From: Vandiemenella viatica
Lineage: Eukaryota; Arthropoda; Insecta; Orthoptera; Morabidae
Assembly (NCBI GenBank): GCA_031002005.1
Contig: CM061920.1
Coordinates: 104,281,447-104,345,446 of the forward strand
Length of the DNA: 64,000 nucleotides
Direction of reading: 5' to 3'
A program made the translations under genes and the position numbers. Of this stretch, positions 23,956 to 36,119 are shown one piece after another; the first letter of the stretch is position 1; every line of letters begins with the position of its first letter. Under the pieces are notes generated by a model. It was not told the origin of the DNA and made no database searches. It saw only the letters and a list, made by a program, of their open reading frames with translations.

Positions 23956-25255
23956 AGTATAGCCTTTTATTAGTACTGATTATACTAGTCGTGGACAAAT
24001 TTGGAGCGTATTGCTTTTATGTGTGAAGATCAAGTCGAGATTCATTGTTGTGTCTAATTTATATTCATTAGATTACCTGCCAAGAAATCTGCGAACTCCT
24101 TATTCCTCAGCGCTTCATTTTTCATTTCACAGCAATCTTCCTGTCCAGGTCACGCCAAAGTGAAGGCTTGGAATCTTTCGTCAAGTGTCTTAGATCACGA
24201 ATCCAATCTCAGGCCGTAGAATTTTCTTTTAGTAATCACTCAGTTAACGTCCACCCGCCACAACGACTCAAACTGAGGAAAAAAAAATATTACTAGTTGG
24301 GGATAGTAAAGTTGCTGATATGGAAGTATAAAACCTAATACATTTTCAGCATATTGCTTTGAACTGCGTCCCACACTACTGAAAGCATTTTTAGACTACT
24401 TTTCCGGAATATACTATACCAAACAGCAGATGTATAAGAGTTCATTTGGTACATAAAGTTAGATTCGGATGTGACGAACTAATATGATCCAACGTTCTTC
24501 GGTAAAATAAAATACGACGCGCGTTCACTAAACGCGTCCTCGCCCATGCATTGACTGTCAACGACTGGCGTTCTATTAGGGTAGTTAAAATTTCATGGAC
24601 CACAGTCACTCTTCACAATCGCACAAGTAAAAGTGAAGATTTCACAACAAATTTTCAGAATGTCGGTATTTTTTTAAAATGATGAAATCTAGATTCCAAA
24701 CGAATATTATACTTACTTGGACAATAGCGTGTAATATATATTGCAAGTTGACACAGGCCGATGGTGTTTACACTGAGGTATTAAATGTTTTGAAATTATT
24801 TTTCCTTGATTTCCAAGTAGTCAATTTTGCTAAATGTAAGGTGCGCTACGTGGTTTAGAAAAATAGGTGATTAATTTGTGACACCAAAGGCTATACGCCA
24901 GAAGCTTTCTCCATAGATACGAAAGTATACTAAAGCTCTTCCCAACGATACGAGTGTGCAAATTTTCCGATCAAACAGTAGGAAAATTTCGCATAAGGAG
25001 CCTCACTTTAATGCTGTGTCATTATTGAGTCGGTTCAGGAGCAAGCGATGCGAAAATTCATAAAGTTTTTACCCATCAATTTAAAAAGAAAAATTGTAGG
25101 TGGAGGCTAGACTGAGCTCATAGCGAAGTTAGAAATAAAGTAAGTGCAGGTTCATTAAATGATACCAGTGAGTTACGTTTAAATGTTATCTATTGGTAGG
25201 AAAGTATAATACACATTTCTAAACCTGAAATCTAATTTCTGTGTAATGTGAAGTT
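23956..25255. other. Unassigned DNA
   Basis: I see no gene or repeat termini. ATTAGATTACCTGCC near 24069 echoes the sequence near 19495. Confidence 0.4.
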
Positions 25256-25257
25256 CA

Positions 25258-25386
25258 CCAGAATGCTTCCGAGGGTCGGATTCCACGTTTAACTGTCGGT
25301 TCCCTGTACCCGGAAGGATTACCAGTTTAGGTTAAGGTGGCTACATTGAAGCGGAATGCGTAGAGTGGCCAGTGCCTTTTCACCGT
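25258..25386 (+). mobile_element. SINE family 2, headless body fragment
   Basis: It is the body region only, in plus orientation: GGATTCCACGTTTAACTGT, then TGTACCCGG, TTAGGTTAAGGTGGCTAC and GCGGAATGCG. This is the reverse complement of the body in the 31.2-kb copy. The tRNA-like head is absent, so it is 5'-truncated. Confidence 0.75.
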
Positions 25387-26025
25387 GATATATACTTCAA
25401 TGTGTAATCACAAACTCAGAATGATTCTGTCTTAGTTCACATAAACATAGTTTTGCTAGAGGCAATGTTCACGTAGTAGATTTAAAAATTAAAGGTCTTA
25501 AGTGGAATCAGATTATGGACCTTCAGTTTTAAAAATAGGTGCCTTACCTCTGATATAATTATTTTAAAATAATTTATGTTAAAATGAGCCATCTCATTTA
25601 CTAGAGATCGACAGTATTTCTAACGTTCTTGCGTATTTTGTATATTTTATAAAGGACGAATACATTATATTTAAAAGGCGAAAATAATTCTATTGTTACA
25701 TAAAGTGTTTATAAGTTGCTGTGAAGTGCTGAAAAGTTGTTTCCTATTTTGAATACATGTCGTACTCTAGCTTGTTTAATCTACATCCATTTTATTTTTT
25801 TACGCTAGAAGATTGCTACTAACATAAGTGAAACAACTGCTCAGTGCGATGATGAATAGTATCGCCGACAAGAATTGAATATAGAGCGACTGTCTGCGTG
25901 GAATCAGCAATGCAAACAAAATACCATCAGGAGATCCGTTTTATCTTCGCCCTCATCTTGAAGTTGAAATAAGACCTGGGATAAAAAAGTTCGGTGCTGG
26001 CTCAAGTGACAAGCAATTCCCTTTT
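25387..26025. other. Unassigned AT-rich DNA
   Basis: No gene or repeat is recognised. Confidence 0.45.
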
Positions 26026-26029
26026 CGTT

Positions 26030-26340
26030 CCTCAGTCACCCGTATAGAGGTTTTTCCATTTGCCAGCGTTTCCACCTACGCGGGGCGGAATCGCCTTATT
26101 TTCAGGCTGCGCTGTCGGGCAGTATATAAGCATTGGAGGATCCCTTCCGCCGCTGCGGTATAAAACAGGATCACCCGCCAAATTGAATTGGTCTCCCCGC
26201 TGACAACTTAGAGGCAACTGCACGCATGCATGGAACGCACACATTCTCTGGGCTGCTGCAAGAAAAACAAACGGCATGATAGGCGTTACCCCCTGGCGCA
26301 ATACAACCGCAGACCTTGGTCAACGCAGAAGGCCCTGACA
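26030..26340 (+). promoter_or_regulatory. GC-rich segment with two TATA-like boxes (tentative)
   Basis: This GC- and CpG-enriched segment contains GGGGCGGAA near 26081 (GC-box-like), GTATATAAGC at about 26122-26131 and GGTATAAAAC at about 26158-26167. Such boxes about 30 bp upstream of a start site are typical of animal core promoters. I cannot identify a downstream exon or an initiator. A minus-strand frame (26032-26301) has no recognised domain. Treat this as a hypothesis. Confidence 0.2.
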
Positions 26341-26914
26341 GTGAAAATGCCGACTCCGAAATTAATTTTTAGAACACTGTGTTAGAAATGTTTACTGCGA
26401 AGCCTTCATATGCACTTGTTGCTTTTATGTACTAGCTACTTTTTATTATTTCACAGGCCTTTCAGTTATTTTCGATTACAAACACTTTTAAATATTCGCA
26501 TCTATACAATTTATAAATCTGTTAACAAATTGTATCATATACTATATTTATTAAAAGAACAGTAAAGGCAATGTATTCTACTGATTATACAACAACTAAA
26601 AATATACTTTTTTCCGGTCTGGCATATGGTGTACTGACGCACAATGGAGTCCCAAGAAATATTCAATGGGCACAATGATTTCCACATCAGAGTGTACATG
26701 ACCAAACACATGGGTTTGACAATTAAACAACGGATGTCAGATGTACCTGGAAGTTCAGCCGAAATCGCTGACAAAGACGCTTTAGCAGGTGGAGTGACCG
26801 ACGTGCCATAAAATAATAGTAATAATTTGTATGACAGTTTTATCCAGGATTTGTCCAATGGGTATGGCCGCCAATTGGAAGAGCTTCGGATTGGTGTGTA
26901 TGCGCTTTTGTCAT
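26341..26914. other. Unassigned AT-rich DNA
   Basis: No recognisable gene is present. The minus-strand frame at 26535-26858 lacks a domain. Confidence 0.4.
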
Positions 26915-26915
26915 G

Positions 26916-27131
26916 CTAACTAATCTAACCGGTAATCCTACTAGGTATAGGGGACCTACAGTCTAAGGTTGAATCCGAAACATATAAGCTTACAAGCGTG
27001 CTCACATTACACAACAAGCTATGGCAGAGGTGACGATTGGCCTTCGAAAATCTCTGCCGAGATAGGTATTCGAACCAGGAACGAATCGATCTCACAAACG
27101 ACTTAACCACTGAACCACCAGACCACTCGAC
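26916..27131 (-). mobile_element. tRNA-derived SINE, family 2
   Basis: The minus-strand head reads TCGAGTGGTCTGGTGGTTCA, giving an A box like TGGTTCAGTGG. The B box GGTTCGAATACC lies near 27069-27080. The body runs left to TTACCGGTTAGATTAG. It is a close structural match to the copies at 31.2 and 62.4 kb. Confidence 0.85.
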
Positions 27132-27134
27132 ATA

Positions 27135-28730
27135 AAATTGGGAAGCTGGACCTGGAGAAAGAGGTCTTTAATGTGGGACATTGTAACAAAGGTGGTGGAC
27201 GAGCGAACGCAAAACACCTAAGAAACATTTCAGAGACTACTTCATGCGTGGGAATCGATTTGTTCTGAAACTTTCAGGGCAAACATATTTCGTCCAATGA
27301 CAGTTGTGATTTTTGCGTGCGGGACTATCTGTGATGTTATGAGCCATTGTAAAAGCGACTTGTATGCGTTGTTTTCTTTCTTCATCTAGTATTAGATGTG
27401 CTTTTACTACATCACGGAAGCGAGAGAACCTCGAGTCGACCAGTATAGTGGCAGATTCTTTCACTCTGTGATCGGCCGTCTCTTTCGCACGCAGGTGACA
27501 ATGAGTGAGATAGTGGGATGAAATTTGAACCTATTTTAAATGTTGAGCAACGAGCTCCGGTACCTGATGGATTCAGCTGCCTTTTCTGCACATCAACACG
27601 CCATGCTGTTGCCGCTGGCCAGGGACGGTAAAACATCAAAGCATATCCGGTCCACAACAGATAACGAAACTTCCCCTAAATACCGCAAAGTTTAATCTAC
27701 ACTGATATTTCAATAGCTTTCCTAGTTTTATTTGATTTCAAATAAGTAAACAAATCAGTTAATACGATTGTGACAAATTCAAATAAATCCTAAAGTATGT
27801 CGTTTTTTTTTTTTAATTTCTTTGCCTCCGCCGTTTTCTGTCTCCAACGAACCTATCATACTAGTTAAACTTTCAGTCGTCGAAGTATTAACATTATTAA
27901 ATATTCATTATTCTACCAATAAATATCAATCAGTTCAGTGCACGCATCGCCTAAAGATTAATATACGGATTTCAACGAAAGTAGTCATACTATATCTTAT
28001 GTCATTGATTAAAAACAAAGAAAAGTTCCGTTCCAATGAGTCTCATAGTTCCTGATGAAATGAGACAAATTTGGGAATATTTGTCTGTCTATACATTCAT
28101 AATTCAAAGTTAAAGAATTCATTTCAACGAAACATACATATATAAATACCTTATTTTCTGAATTAACATACAGGATGTTTCTTATTGCGATACATTTCAT
28201 AGATCCAAAACTTAGAACAATATATTTTTTGTAATGAAATGTATCACAGTGGTAATTTTTATACCTGTAATTACTTTCCACAGCAATCACTGTAAAATCT
28301 ATACAAGCAATGAGAACAATAGTAATTGTTATATCTTTGTATTACTCTCATATACAGGCTGCCACAAAAGTAACATTAAATTTTGTGTAAAATCTGTTTC
28401 TAACATGACATCCCTAAGTTGGTAATACTGTCAATAAGAAAAGACGGAATCAGTAAATTACTATTCGCTAACAACTGAGTCTCCATGTGCGCTTCGTGTT
28501 AGACATTCATAGCAAGATGCTAATGGCCAGTCCCAGTAGTGTGGGGCTACCGGTCTAGCTTCACATAGAATCCATGCTATGGCATGGGAGGTTTTAATTA
28601 ATTACTGCATCCGTCCTGTGTTGTTAATTCGCTTGTGACTATCAGAAACACTGGATAGTCTAATATATTTGATAAAGCTGACTGTATGCCATACGAATAT
28701 AGAATATAGTACATTCTGTGCCGAACCGTC
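27135..28730. other. Unassigned DNA with a small perfect hairpin
   Basis: No gene is seen. GATACATTTCAT and its reverse complement ATGAAATGTATC (about 28190-28245) could form a short hairpin. Frames in this stretch have no recognised domains. Confidence 0.4.
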
Positions 28731-28734
28731 GCGG

Positions 28735-28850
28735 CAGCTACTTCGCGATGACAGCTCACCAGATGAAGGCAGCGGAGGTGACTGCCGAAACGTCGTGTTT
28801 AAAAGATCTTATCCGGCAGAAGACCCGTGAAGAATTCCTGTCTAGTATGT
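28735..28850 (+). repeat. Interspersed repeat with hammerhead-ribozyme-like core, copy 1
   Basis: It matches the reverse complement of 33300-33445. The core reads CTCACCAGATGAAGGCAG, then a 9-base loop, then CTGCCGAAACGTCGTG. This resembles a type I hammerhead: CUGAUGA (here CAGATGA), a perfect 5-bp stem II (GGCAG with CTGCC), GAAAC and cleavage triplet GUC. A CAC/GTG stem I closes it, and stem III is minimal. The match continues past the core (TTATCCGGCAGAAGACCCGT, then GAAGAATTCCTGTC). Penelope-like elements are known to carry such ribozymes; assignment to that class is inference. The core T-to-A change would probably inactivate it. Confidence 0.5.
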
Positions 28851-28859
28851 AATAAGTTT

Positions 28860-31093
28860 TAGAACGCTTTGTTAACGATACAGAAAAGTTCCTGTGGGTC
28901 ATCGAAAACCATTGCATCCCTCTCTTTAAGCTGTGGTAGAAATAAATGATGTGCATAATCACGTTTAAAACATTTCTGACAAAAGACAATAAAGAGTAGA
29001 ACAGAAAGTTCCTCATGTACTGTACGTAGTACCCTATCTTTGATAATTTATCATCACAACCCAAGCCTTAAATGTGAAATTAACCAAGTAGCCGTTACGT
29101 ATAGTCTGAAAAAAGCATCTTGTGCATTCGCTGATTCTAATAGAGGAAACAGGTGTACTTACAACTGTGTTTATCATATCTCAGCTCTGCGACTTCAATT
29201 AGTGTGATTTTATATTAAATATGAATAGATAATATAATTTGATATTGCTTTTTTGCTGTCCACCGGATCTAATTGGTTTTATCGATTTGTGAAATAAATA
29301 AGAAATGGTCGAAGGAAAAATTAGATTATGTTCTTCTTTGCGCTTACATTCTCATCTCACAGAGAAAACAGCCTTAACATTATGCTGTATTTGAAAGGGT
29401 ACAATGATTTCACCAGATACGGATGTCCCTTAAGAACCATTATTTGTTGTAACCTTCATCATTTCTCAGTTTGTAATGTCTGTCTCAATTCAATAGAGAA
29501 CAAATTTAACATTAAGAAAAATTATGTTTTGAAATTGGTAGCTTTTTTGCATTAATGTGTCAAATTTCTTATCCAATTTAACTTTTATGACTGGGGTTTT
29601 ATTCCAAACTTGTGGTTGATATTAAAACTATCTTTACGCTATTTTAGATCATTTTGTCCGAAGAATGGTTCTTATGACATTATAAAAAATTGTTGTGTCA
29701 TGTGCACAAAAGATTATTGTCAATCTCAAATTGCAACTATCTCACTAAAAAGTCAAAGGTGGTCAGTTGACCAACTCGAGAAAGTAAAATTAGCTGATTT
29801 CTCCCAGTATAATTATTTCCACAAGTTTTATTTTTGAATACAATGAGACAAATGAAATAAAAAGTTCTCTCTGCAATATTTGGATGCCTGATACATAACA
29901 GACATGATAATCACATTTATAATTCACGATGTGACAGATCTTCCCTTGCATTAATTCTAGATGTAGCAAAAGTGTTCTGTAACACTACCATCTTTTCGTT
30001 TCTGTGCGTAGAGGTTTTTGGCGGTATCTACTTATAACATACAGACGCAAAAATTCTTTTTTACTAGTGGGCTTGTTCCATGTGACTAATGTTATTTTGT
30101 CTATCAGTGGTTTAAATGGTAGATTTGAAAATAGTAGACCATTCCTGCATTAGTTTAAATGATTGTGAAATATATCCAAAGAACCGTAATCAGGATTATC
30201 GATACGTTAGACGCAAAGTTTAAACCTGCCCCCGGGTGCAATATGGCGGTGCTTTAGCGTGCATACTGGTGGATACTTCAGCAGTGAAATACCCTTCACA
30301 ACACCGCAGCACATATATAACACTTAAGATGAGTAATGCGTACTCTCGCCTCTAATTTATTTAGCCACTAGTCGCCGTGGCCAAGATGGTGATTATGACG
30401 AAGTTTCAACAACTGTCCAATTATTCAATCTGAAGTTTGAGTGTCGCCTGCTTCTTCTCTGCTGCGTAGTTGCAATTAGTAACGCAGAAATATTGATGAG
30501 CGGACTACAGAGTTAATGTTTCTGAACATCCAAGAGATTAGGCCGAACATTCATTATGTAATTATAACCGTACCTGTTCGCTTCGTCCTCTAATGCACTA
30601 CCGGATAGACAAACCTGCAGTACGGTAAAGGACAGTTAATTTTGCCTCATGCCAACTGCATCACTCATTAATTACGACAGTAGAGAGATTAACATCAGAT
30701 TTGAACCTTATTCACAATATAAAAAGGGCTATTGGGGGTCTGTTTCAACACATTCCCTCAAAGGAAAATAGAACTATAGAGCAGTACTAATAACACATTT
30801 TCCTCAAATATCACAAATACGGAGCACAAAAGAACGATCATAAGACATACTACTTGGATATTTTTTTACCTTGCCAAGAAACGAGTAAAAAAGACTCATT
30901 ATGATTGGGACAAAAAACCTGAAATGCTGACAAGCCACAGAAGATTCTTGCCCATCGTGTTGTGGAAAGACGATTTATGAAGTGGAGGATATATATATAT
31001 ATATGATTTATGAAGTTGAGGAACTCACACCTTCTTATGGATATATATACACTAATAATGAAATAATAGGCACTATGCAGCGAAAAGGAATTT
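28860..31093. other. Unassigned DNA
   Basis: No gene is seen. A short (AT)n run lies at about 30990-31005. A GCAATATGGCGG word near 30238 resembles a YY1/Pho site, without further support. Confidence 0.4.
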
Positions 31094-31095
31094 TA

Positions 31096-31645
31096 GGGAA
31101 ATGAACCACCACTTACCTTAGATGATATAATTCCGTGTGGTCCTAATGCCCTGGTGACAGGGTTTCCATTGGGGCTTCGCATTCCGCCCCTGTGGTAGCC
31201 ACATTAACCTAACCCGGTACTCCTACCGGGTACAAGGGACGTACAGTTTAACGTGGAATCCGAACCACGGAATCGTTCTGGCGTACTTCACTTTACACAG
31301 CAAGCTTTGCTGGTGGTGAAGGTCGGGTTAAGAGCCTATGAATCCGTGGAGACTGGGATTCAAACCGGGGACCTTTAGATCTCCACTTAGACAACTTAAT
31401 CACTGAGCCACCAGATCGCTAGACATAAAACAGACAAAAATACAAAACAAATAACACAGAAATTTTCGGGTCCCTGGCTAACAGTTACCCTGTGTGCTAA
31501 TCTCTCACATAAAATCACCCTCCACAATGTTCTCTAGTTCAAAAGGAGCAAAAATCCGAAAATGTCTACGTTACTTTTGTGTTTGTCTGTTTTATGTGTT
31601 CGCGCCCCACAACAAACATCGAAGGTAAGTGGTGGTTCATTTCCC
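31096..31645. mobile_element. MITE-like element with about 30-bp terminal inverted repeats
   Basis: The left end reads GGGAAATGAACCACCACTTA, continuing CCTTAGATG. The right end, reverse-complemented, is the same except for one base (CCTTCGATG). Both ends abut TA (31094-31095 and 31646-31647), consistent with a TA target. There is no transposase inside. A family 2 SINE occupies about half of the interior. The superfamily is not certain: Tc1/mariner or PIF-like are possible. Confidence 0.75.
31165..31424 (-). mobile_element. tRNA-derived SINE, family 2, near full length
   Basis: The minus-strand head begins TCTAGCGATCTGGTGGCTCA, with A box TGGCTCAGTGG and B box GGTTTGAATCCC (about 31349-31360). 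The body then runs through TTAACCCGACCTTCACC, TTCGGATTCCACGTTAAAC and GTGGCTACCACAGGGGCG. This is the best-preserved copy of the family. It is nested in the MITE at 31096-31645. Confidence 0.9.
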
Positions 31646-31647
31646 TA

Positions 31648-33290
31648 TACTAATTGGAATTCCAATATATACATATGTAATTAGGTAAGGCTCCGTAGCA
31701 TAACGAAGCGAAATGTATCTGTCTAACTAAACATGATAAAAATAGCTAAAATGGGATAGCAACGTGTATAAAGTACTGGTCGAGGAAATGTGTAACCATT
31801 AAGTGTTGACGTAGCTGGATAGTGAATGCAGTTATTAAATAGTTTCAGTTAAAAAAGTGCTTTGCTGTGAACATTGACTAGTAACAGGTGAGTTTTACTA
31901 TGCGCATCCTTTAAGAAGTTATTTGACTGATTAAATATTAAGTGAATGGAACAACAACTCCGTGGATATGGCACAGTTATTTTGTTCAAGTCAACAATCA
32001 TTCAAGCACGGGCTAATAATTTGTGTATCGTACTATAGCTATCAAAGAATTCGCTAATCATTGACATTGTTGAAGGTACCAAAGTCAATTTAACCTGTCA
32101 GGTTTAAAAGCAGTATTAATTAATTTAACGCCCATCATATAAGACAACTTATGCCAGAATTGCTTGGTTTAAATCCCTGCTTAAGGGATTTCGAAATTAT
32201 TATTAAAGAAAAAATTCTGGCATTTATAGGTATTGGGAGAGTACATGATTTAATGACATAGAATAGCATGAAAAAACGTGATAAATTTTGCTTTCAGTAT
32301 TACTAGGAAAGCCAACAAAAAATGTTAGGAACGATCCATTGGATGATGGCGAGACGATGCATATGACAAAGACGCCTTCATTAAGCAGCTACGTGTGCCA
32401 ACCTTTCAGCCAGAAGACAGCGTCGTTGGACTGCAGTTGGTAACACCAAGAAGTTGTTACGTCGTAATTTCGCGCACCAAGAGGAATAATTTGGAAGTTA
32501 GCGAGTGGGTATGTGAGCCCTCTCATACAAGAACATTAACGACCTGACTAGGAACGTTATATAACTGCAGGAGAAAGTGAGAAATACTACGGAAAGTTGG
32601 TTCCGTGTGCGTCTGACTATTCAGAAGTCTCAGGTAAGACACGAGATTTCTCAATCAAGCTGAATTGCCTTTAGTCTTCCGTTAACTTGTTCCTCAATTT
32701 AGAAGACTCAGTAATAATATTGCTACGCGGTGAGCAATCCAAAATACGACTGACAAATCCACCAGGTATGAAGTTATAATTCGTGGTGGAATTCTTATGA
32801 TTGTATGAATTACTGTGGCAGCCATTTTTATACCTATATGAGAGGGTCAAATCGTTTTGTTCGATTAAATTAAAAATTGTGTGGTTCGCAATTTGAATAG
32901 TAACAAACAATATATTATTTTAAAATCTGTGCTATGAAATCAGAATCGTTATTATTACCGACAATGGTCCCAGTGCCTCTTCTTGGTAGTCACATGATAT
33001 TCCCTTCTTTTTGCTTAAACAGAAAAATTCCTTACACAATAAAGACATTTCATTACTTTCTGTCACTGAAATATCAAGTTCAAAATAAATCTCCATAACA
33101 CCTACTTATTTTTATATGACATTTCTCTGCGATGCAAACGATTAACAGAAAATTTGTAGCACAACTTTCTTATTACAGATTTTTTAAATTTAGAAGTTCT
33201 AAAAGTACTGTGACAAAAAACGAGGAAACTAACTTCAAATTTTCCATCGTAGCGGAACCAAAACATTAGATGTACATGTGAGAATTAAGT
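31648..33290. other. Unassigned DNA
   Basis: No gene is recognised. A moderately GC-rich block at 32340-32560 has no clear frame. Confidence 0.4.
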
Positions 33291-33294
33291 TTTC

Positions 33295-33445
33295 CCCGGC
33301 GTATTGCTGACAAAAATTCTTCTCGGATATTCTTCCGGATAAGTTCTTCTGTTCACAACGTTTCGGCGGCAACTTCCACTGCTTTCATCAGGTGAGATGC
33401 CATAGCGAAGTCTCCACTGCGAAGACGAAGCACCCACTGTGGTAT
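33295..33445 (-). repeat. Interspersed repeat with hammerhead-like core, copy 2
   Basis: Minus-strand counterpart of 28735-28850. The core reads CTCACCTGATGAAAGCAG, a spacer, then CCGCCGAAACGTTGTG. It has the intact CUGAUGA box, GAAAC, a GUU triplet and the CAC/GTG stem I. Stem II is damaged (AGCAG against CCGCC) compared with copy 1. The downstream match is ACTTATCCGGAAGAATATCC. Confidence 0.5.
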
Positions 33446-35715
33446 ATTTCCTTTAAAGTATTTCGCGAGATATGCGAACTATTGAAAAAACGCCTCTAAC
33501 ATCTCTCTCAACCCAAGTTATAATAATTATTCGCTGCTTATTGATGTCAAAGCCTTTTTAATTGTTTAATGCAGGGGTAGTCAACCTTTCTTGCCTACCG
33601 CCCCCTTTTGAACCTCTGTTAGTAGTAAAATTTATGAAGTAAGGAAGTAACTTTACCTTATAAAGTTTATAAACCAGAGTTACAGCATGTTAAAGCATAT
33701 AATAATAATTACACAGCAAACACTTTATGTCGGAATTTCACTAAGTTTCATAGAACAAATATTTATAAAACAACTTACTGTGCTTAAACCTATCATTTTA
33801 TTTGTACTTTTTACGCATAGAAGCAAGAAGTTTGATGAATTTACATTTAATTTATTAAATTATTATTGAGATCCCTGAGGCTCATGTTTAGAAACTAAAT
33901 GTTGGATAATAGGCTCAATTTTGTAAGGAAACGTTTTTAAATAATGCTATCAATTAAAAAAGGAAAGTGCTTCAGTATCGGATAAAATCTCTACCTGCCA
34001 CCAAGAAAGCTGGAACGCCCACTAGTGCGCGGTAGGGATCAGGTTGACTTCCACAAGTTTAGTGTATGAATCAATTCTTTAAGTAACTGCAATTAAGTTG
34101 GGGTGGACAAGATATATAATTAAAATGGCCTGTCATCTACTAATTCTTTTTTTTATGTTTCTTTTGGTTGCTTCGATGTCGAATGTTAGTATGACGAAAT
34201 TCTCTCGGAAAATGGACAGCTGACAGTTCACCACTGGTCTTATATTATTATTATTATGTCACCGATGTTATATTTTATTAACTCCTTTTTGCTTTATAAG
34301 TAATATTGATTGGATATATCGTCAGGACTACAGAATCACTTTTTAAGTTCTTGTGCAGAACAATAATAATAATAGTCTTTCTTTTTATTCACTTAACGTT
34401 TATTTCGCCTTATTTCATTTCTAAATAAAACCGATGAATTACCCAGGTCCTTACCTGACAGTAACTTTTATTTCAACACATCGCCAAATTGCGAAATAAC
34501 CTTGTCTCGTCGCTCGCCAGAAAAACCTCTCTTGTTATTTTTCTCTGGTCTCTAGAACAACCGATTTTTTCCTAAGAGTAATTATTCTCTGGATAGTCTG
34601 TTATACTATACACTTTCCCATCGTAAAGCATTGTTTCAACAGTCTGATAGGGAACTGGTTTCAGTAGAACTCTATATGGCTTCAAAACCAAACGCTGGTA
34701 CTTATCTGAAGAATTTAAACGTTCTAATCATATTGCTGAAAGCTAATTGGTAACGGCCAGCCAAATTAAGCTCTCAATAGGAAGCTGAACAAGTTCGATG
34801 AAGAGATACAGTATTTGCAAATTTAATTATTAAAACGATATCGACATAGATCAGAGACCTAATGATACAGTCAAGTTGTATAACATACCGAACAGTTAGT
34901 TGGACGTGAAATTTGCGAGCCTCCAATAACAGTTTCCACTAATTTGGCATCAAAGGATCGCCTACTAGAGACTACGCTTTTTCATACTCCATCTGAATGA
35001 TCGGGTTTTGAACAGTGATTGAAAATGAACGCTTCAACTATCAGTCATAACACGGATCAGCTAATTTCGTGAATTTTGAAGTTAAATCATTAAATATTTC
35101 GAGCTTCATGCGCGAATTGTCCAGTCTGTCAAAACGTACTCGCCACTAAGTGACTAACAAACTTTGGGCAGGAATAAGCATTTTCATGTGGACAAATGTA
35201 AAAATTCTACCAGCAGCAGTAGGTTTAAATTTCGGTCGATTTTCAATGTATACTGTAAAATTTTGAGGGCTGTTTTTGAAAATAAATGCTTTGTGTCTGT
35301 TTTGTGTTGAGGATAACTTCGTTGAAAGATTTTTACAATTTCTGATTTCTCTTTTGCCAGCCGTTTCTCTTGGGTATGTGTAACAAAGTCAGCAACGAAT
35401 TGAAGTGTACTGCCACTATCCATAGCATATCTTCTTTGGAAAAAATTTCAATTCATGTATGACCATAAATAACTCAAAAAAATTATATTAAAACAGGTTT
35501 GTTATTCTTTACAGCAGATGCCCAAGACGATACACCGTAACATAGGAATGAAGGGAAAAGATATTTCTTGTTAGTTTACAGATCAAAAGTATGGATTATT
35601 GCAACATATAGGCGCGAAATATGCCTCTTCTTTAGTAAAGACAATTTTAGTGATTTGTTATACCAGTTTAAAATACGAAGCCCAAGCCTTTTTTATGTCG
35701 TTACAAATGACGATG
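33446..35715. other. Unassigned AT-rich DNA
   Basis: I see no gene. Small frames (33687-33869, 35184-35423) have no recognised domain. Confidence 0.4.
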
Positions 35716-35717
35716 CC

Positions 35718-35846
35718 AATCAGCTCGCCTGGAGTGAATTGGGAAACCATTGAAAACCCAAATCTGGATGCCGGGACGGGGATTCGAACCGGCGTCCTAC
35801 CGAGTGCGAGGTCAGAACGCTAACCGTTACACCACCACGCTCGGTA
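35718..35846 (-). mobile_element. tRNA-derived SINE, family 1, 3'-truncated
   Basis: The minus-strand head begins ACCGAGCGTGGTGGTGTAAC. The B box GGTTCGAATCCCCG lies near 35777-35790. The start of the body follows (CCAGATTTGGGTTTTCAATG). It stops in the CACTCCAGGCGAG region, and the distal body and tail are missing. Confidence 0.85.
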
Positions 35847-36119
35847 TATGAGACTCAATCAACTAATCGTACAGTAAAAGTATTAACTTCAGTTTTAAGT
35901 AGATCAACATAAAATCAGGCAGTGACTTATCTTTAAATTATAACACTATGCCGTCATTACAACGGTGGCGGCTTAGCAAGAGAGAGTATTGTTCCCTGAG
36001 GTTGTTACGCTCACATCAGCGGATGACCGCACATTTGGGCCGCGCACGTTAAAGCACCAACATCGGGGCTGAGCGACGCCCTGGTTGCGGTTTACAATAA
36101 AGATGTAGACCATATACAG
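35847..36119. other. Unassigned DNA
   Basis: A moderately GC-rich block at 35960-36110 lies directly upstream of the RTE-like remnant. It could be part of the element, but I see no recognisable motif. Confidence 0.35.
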
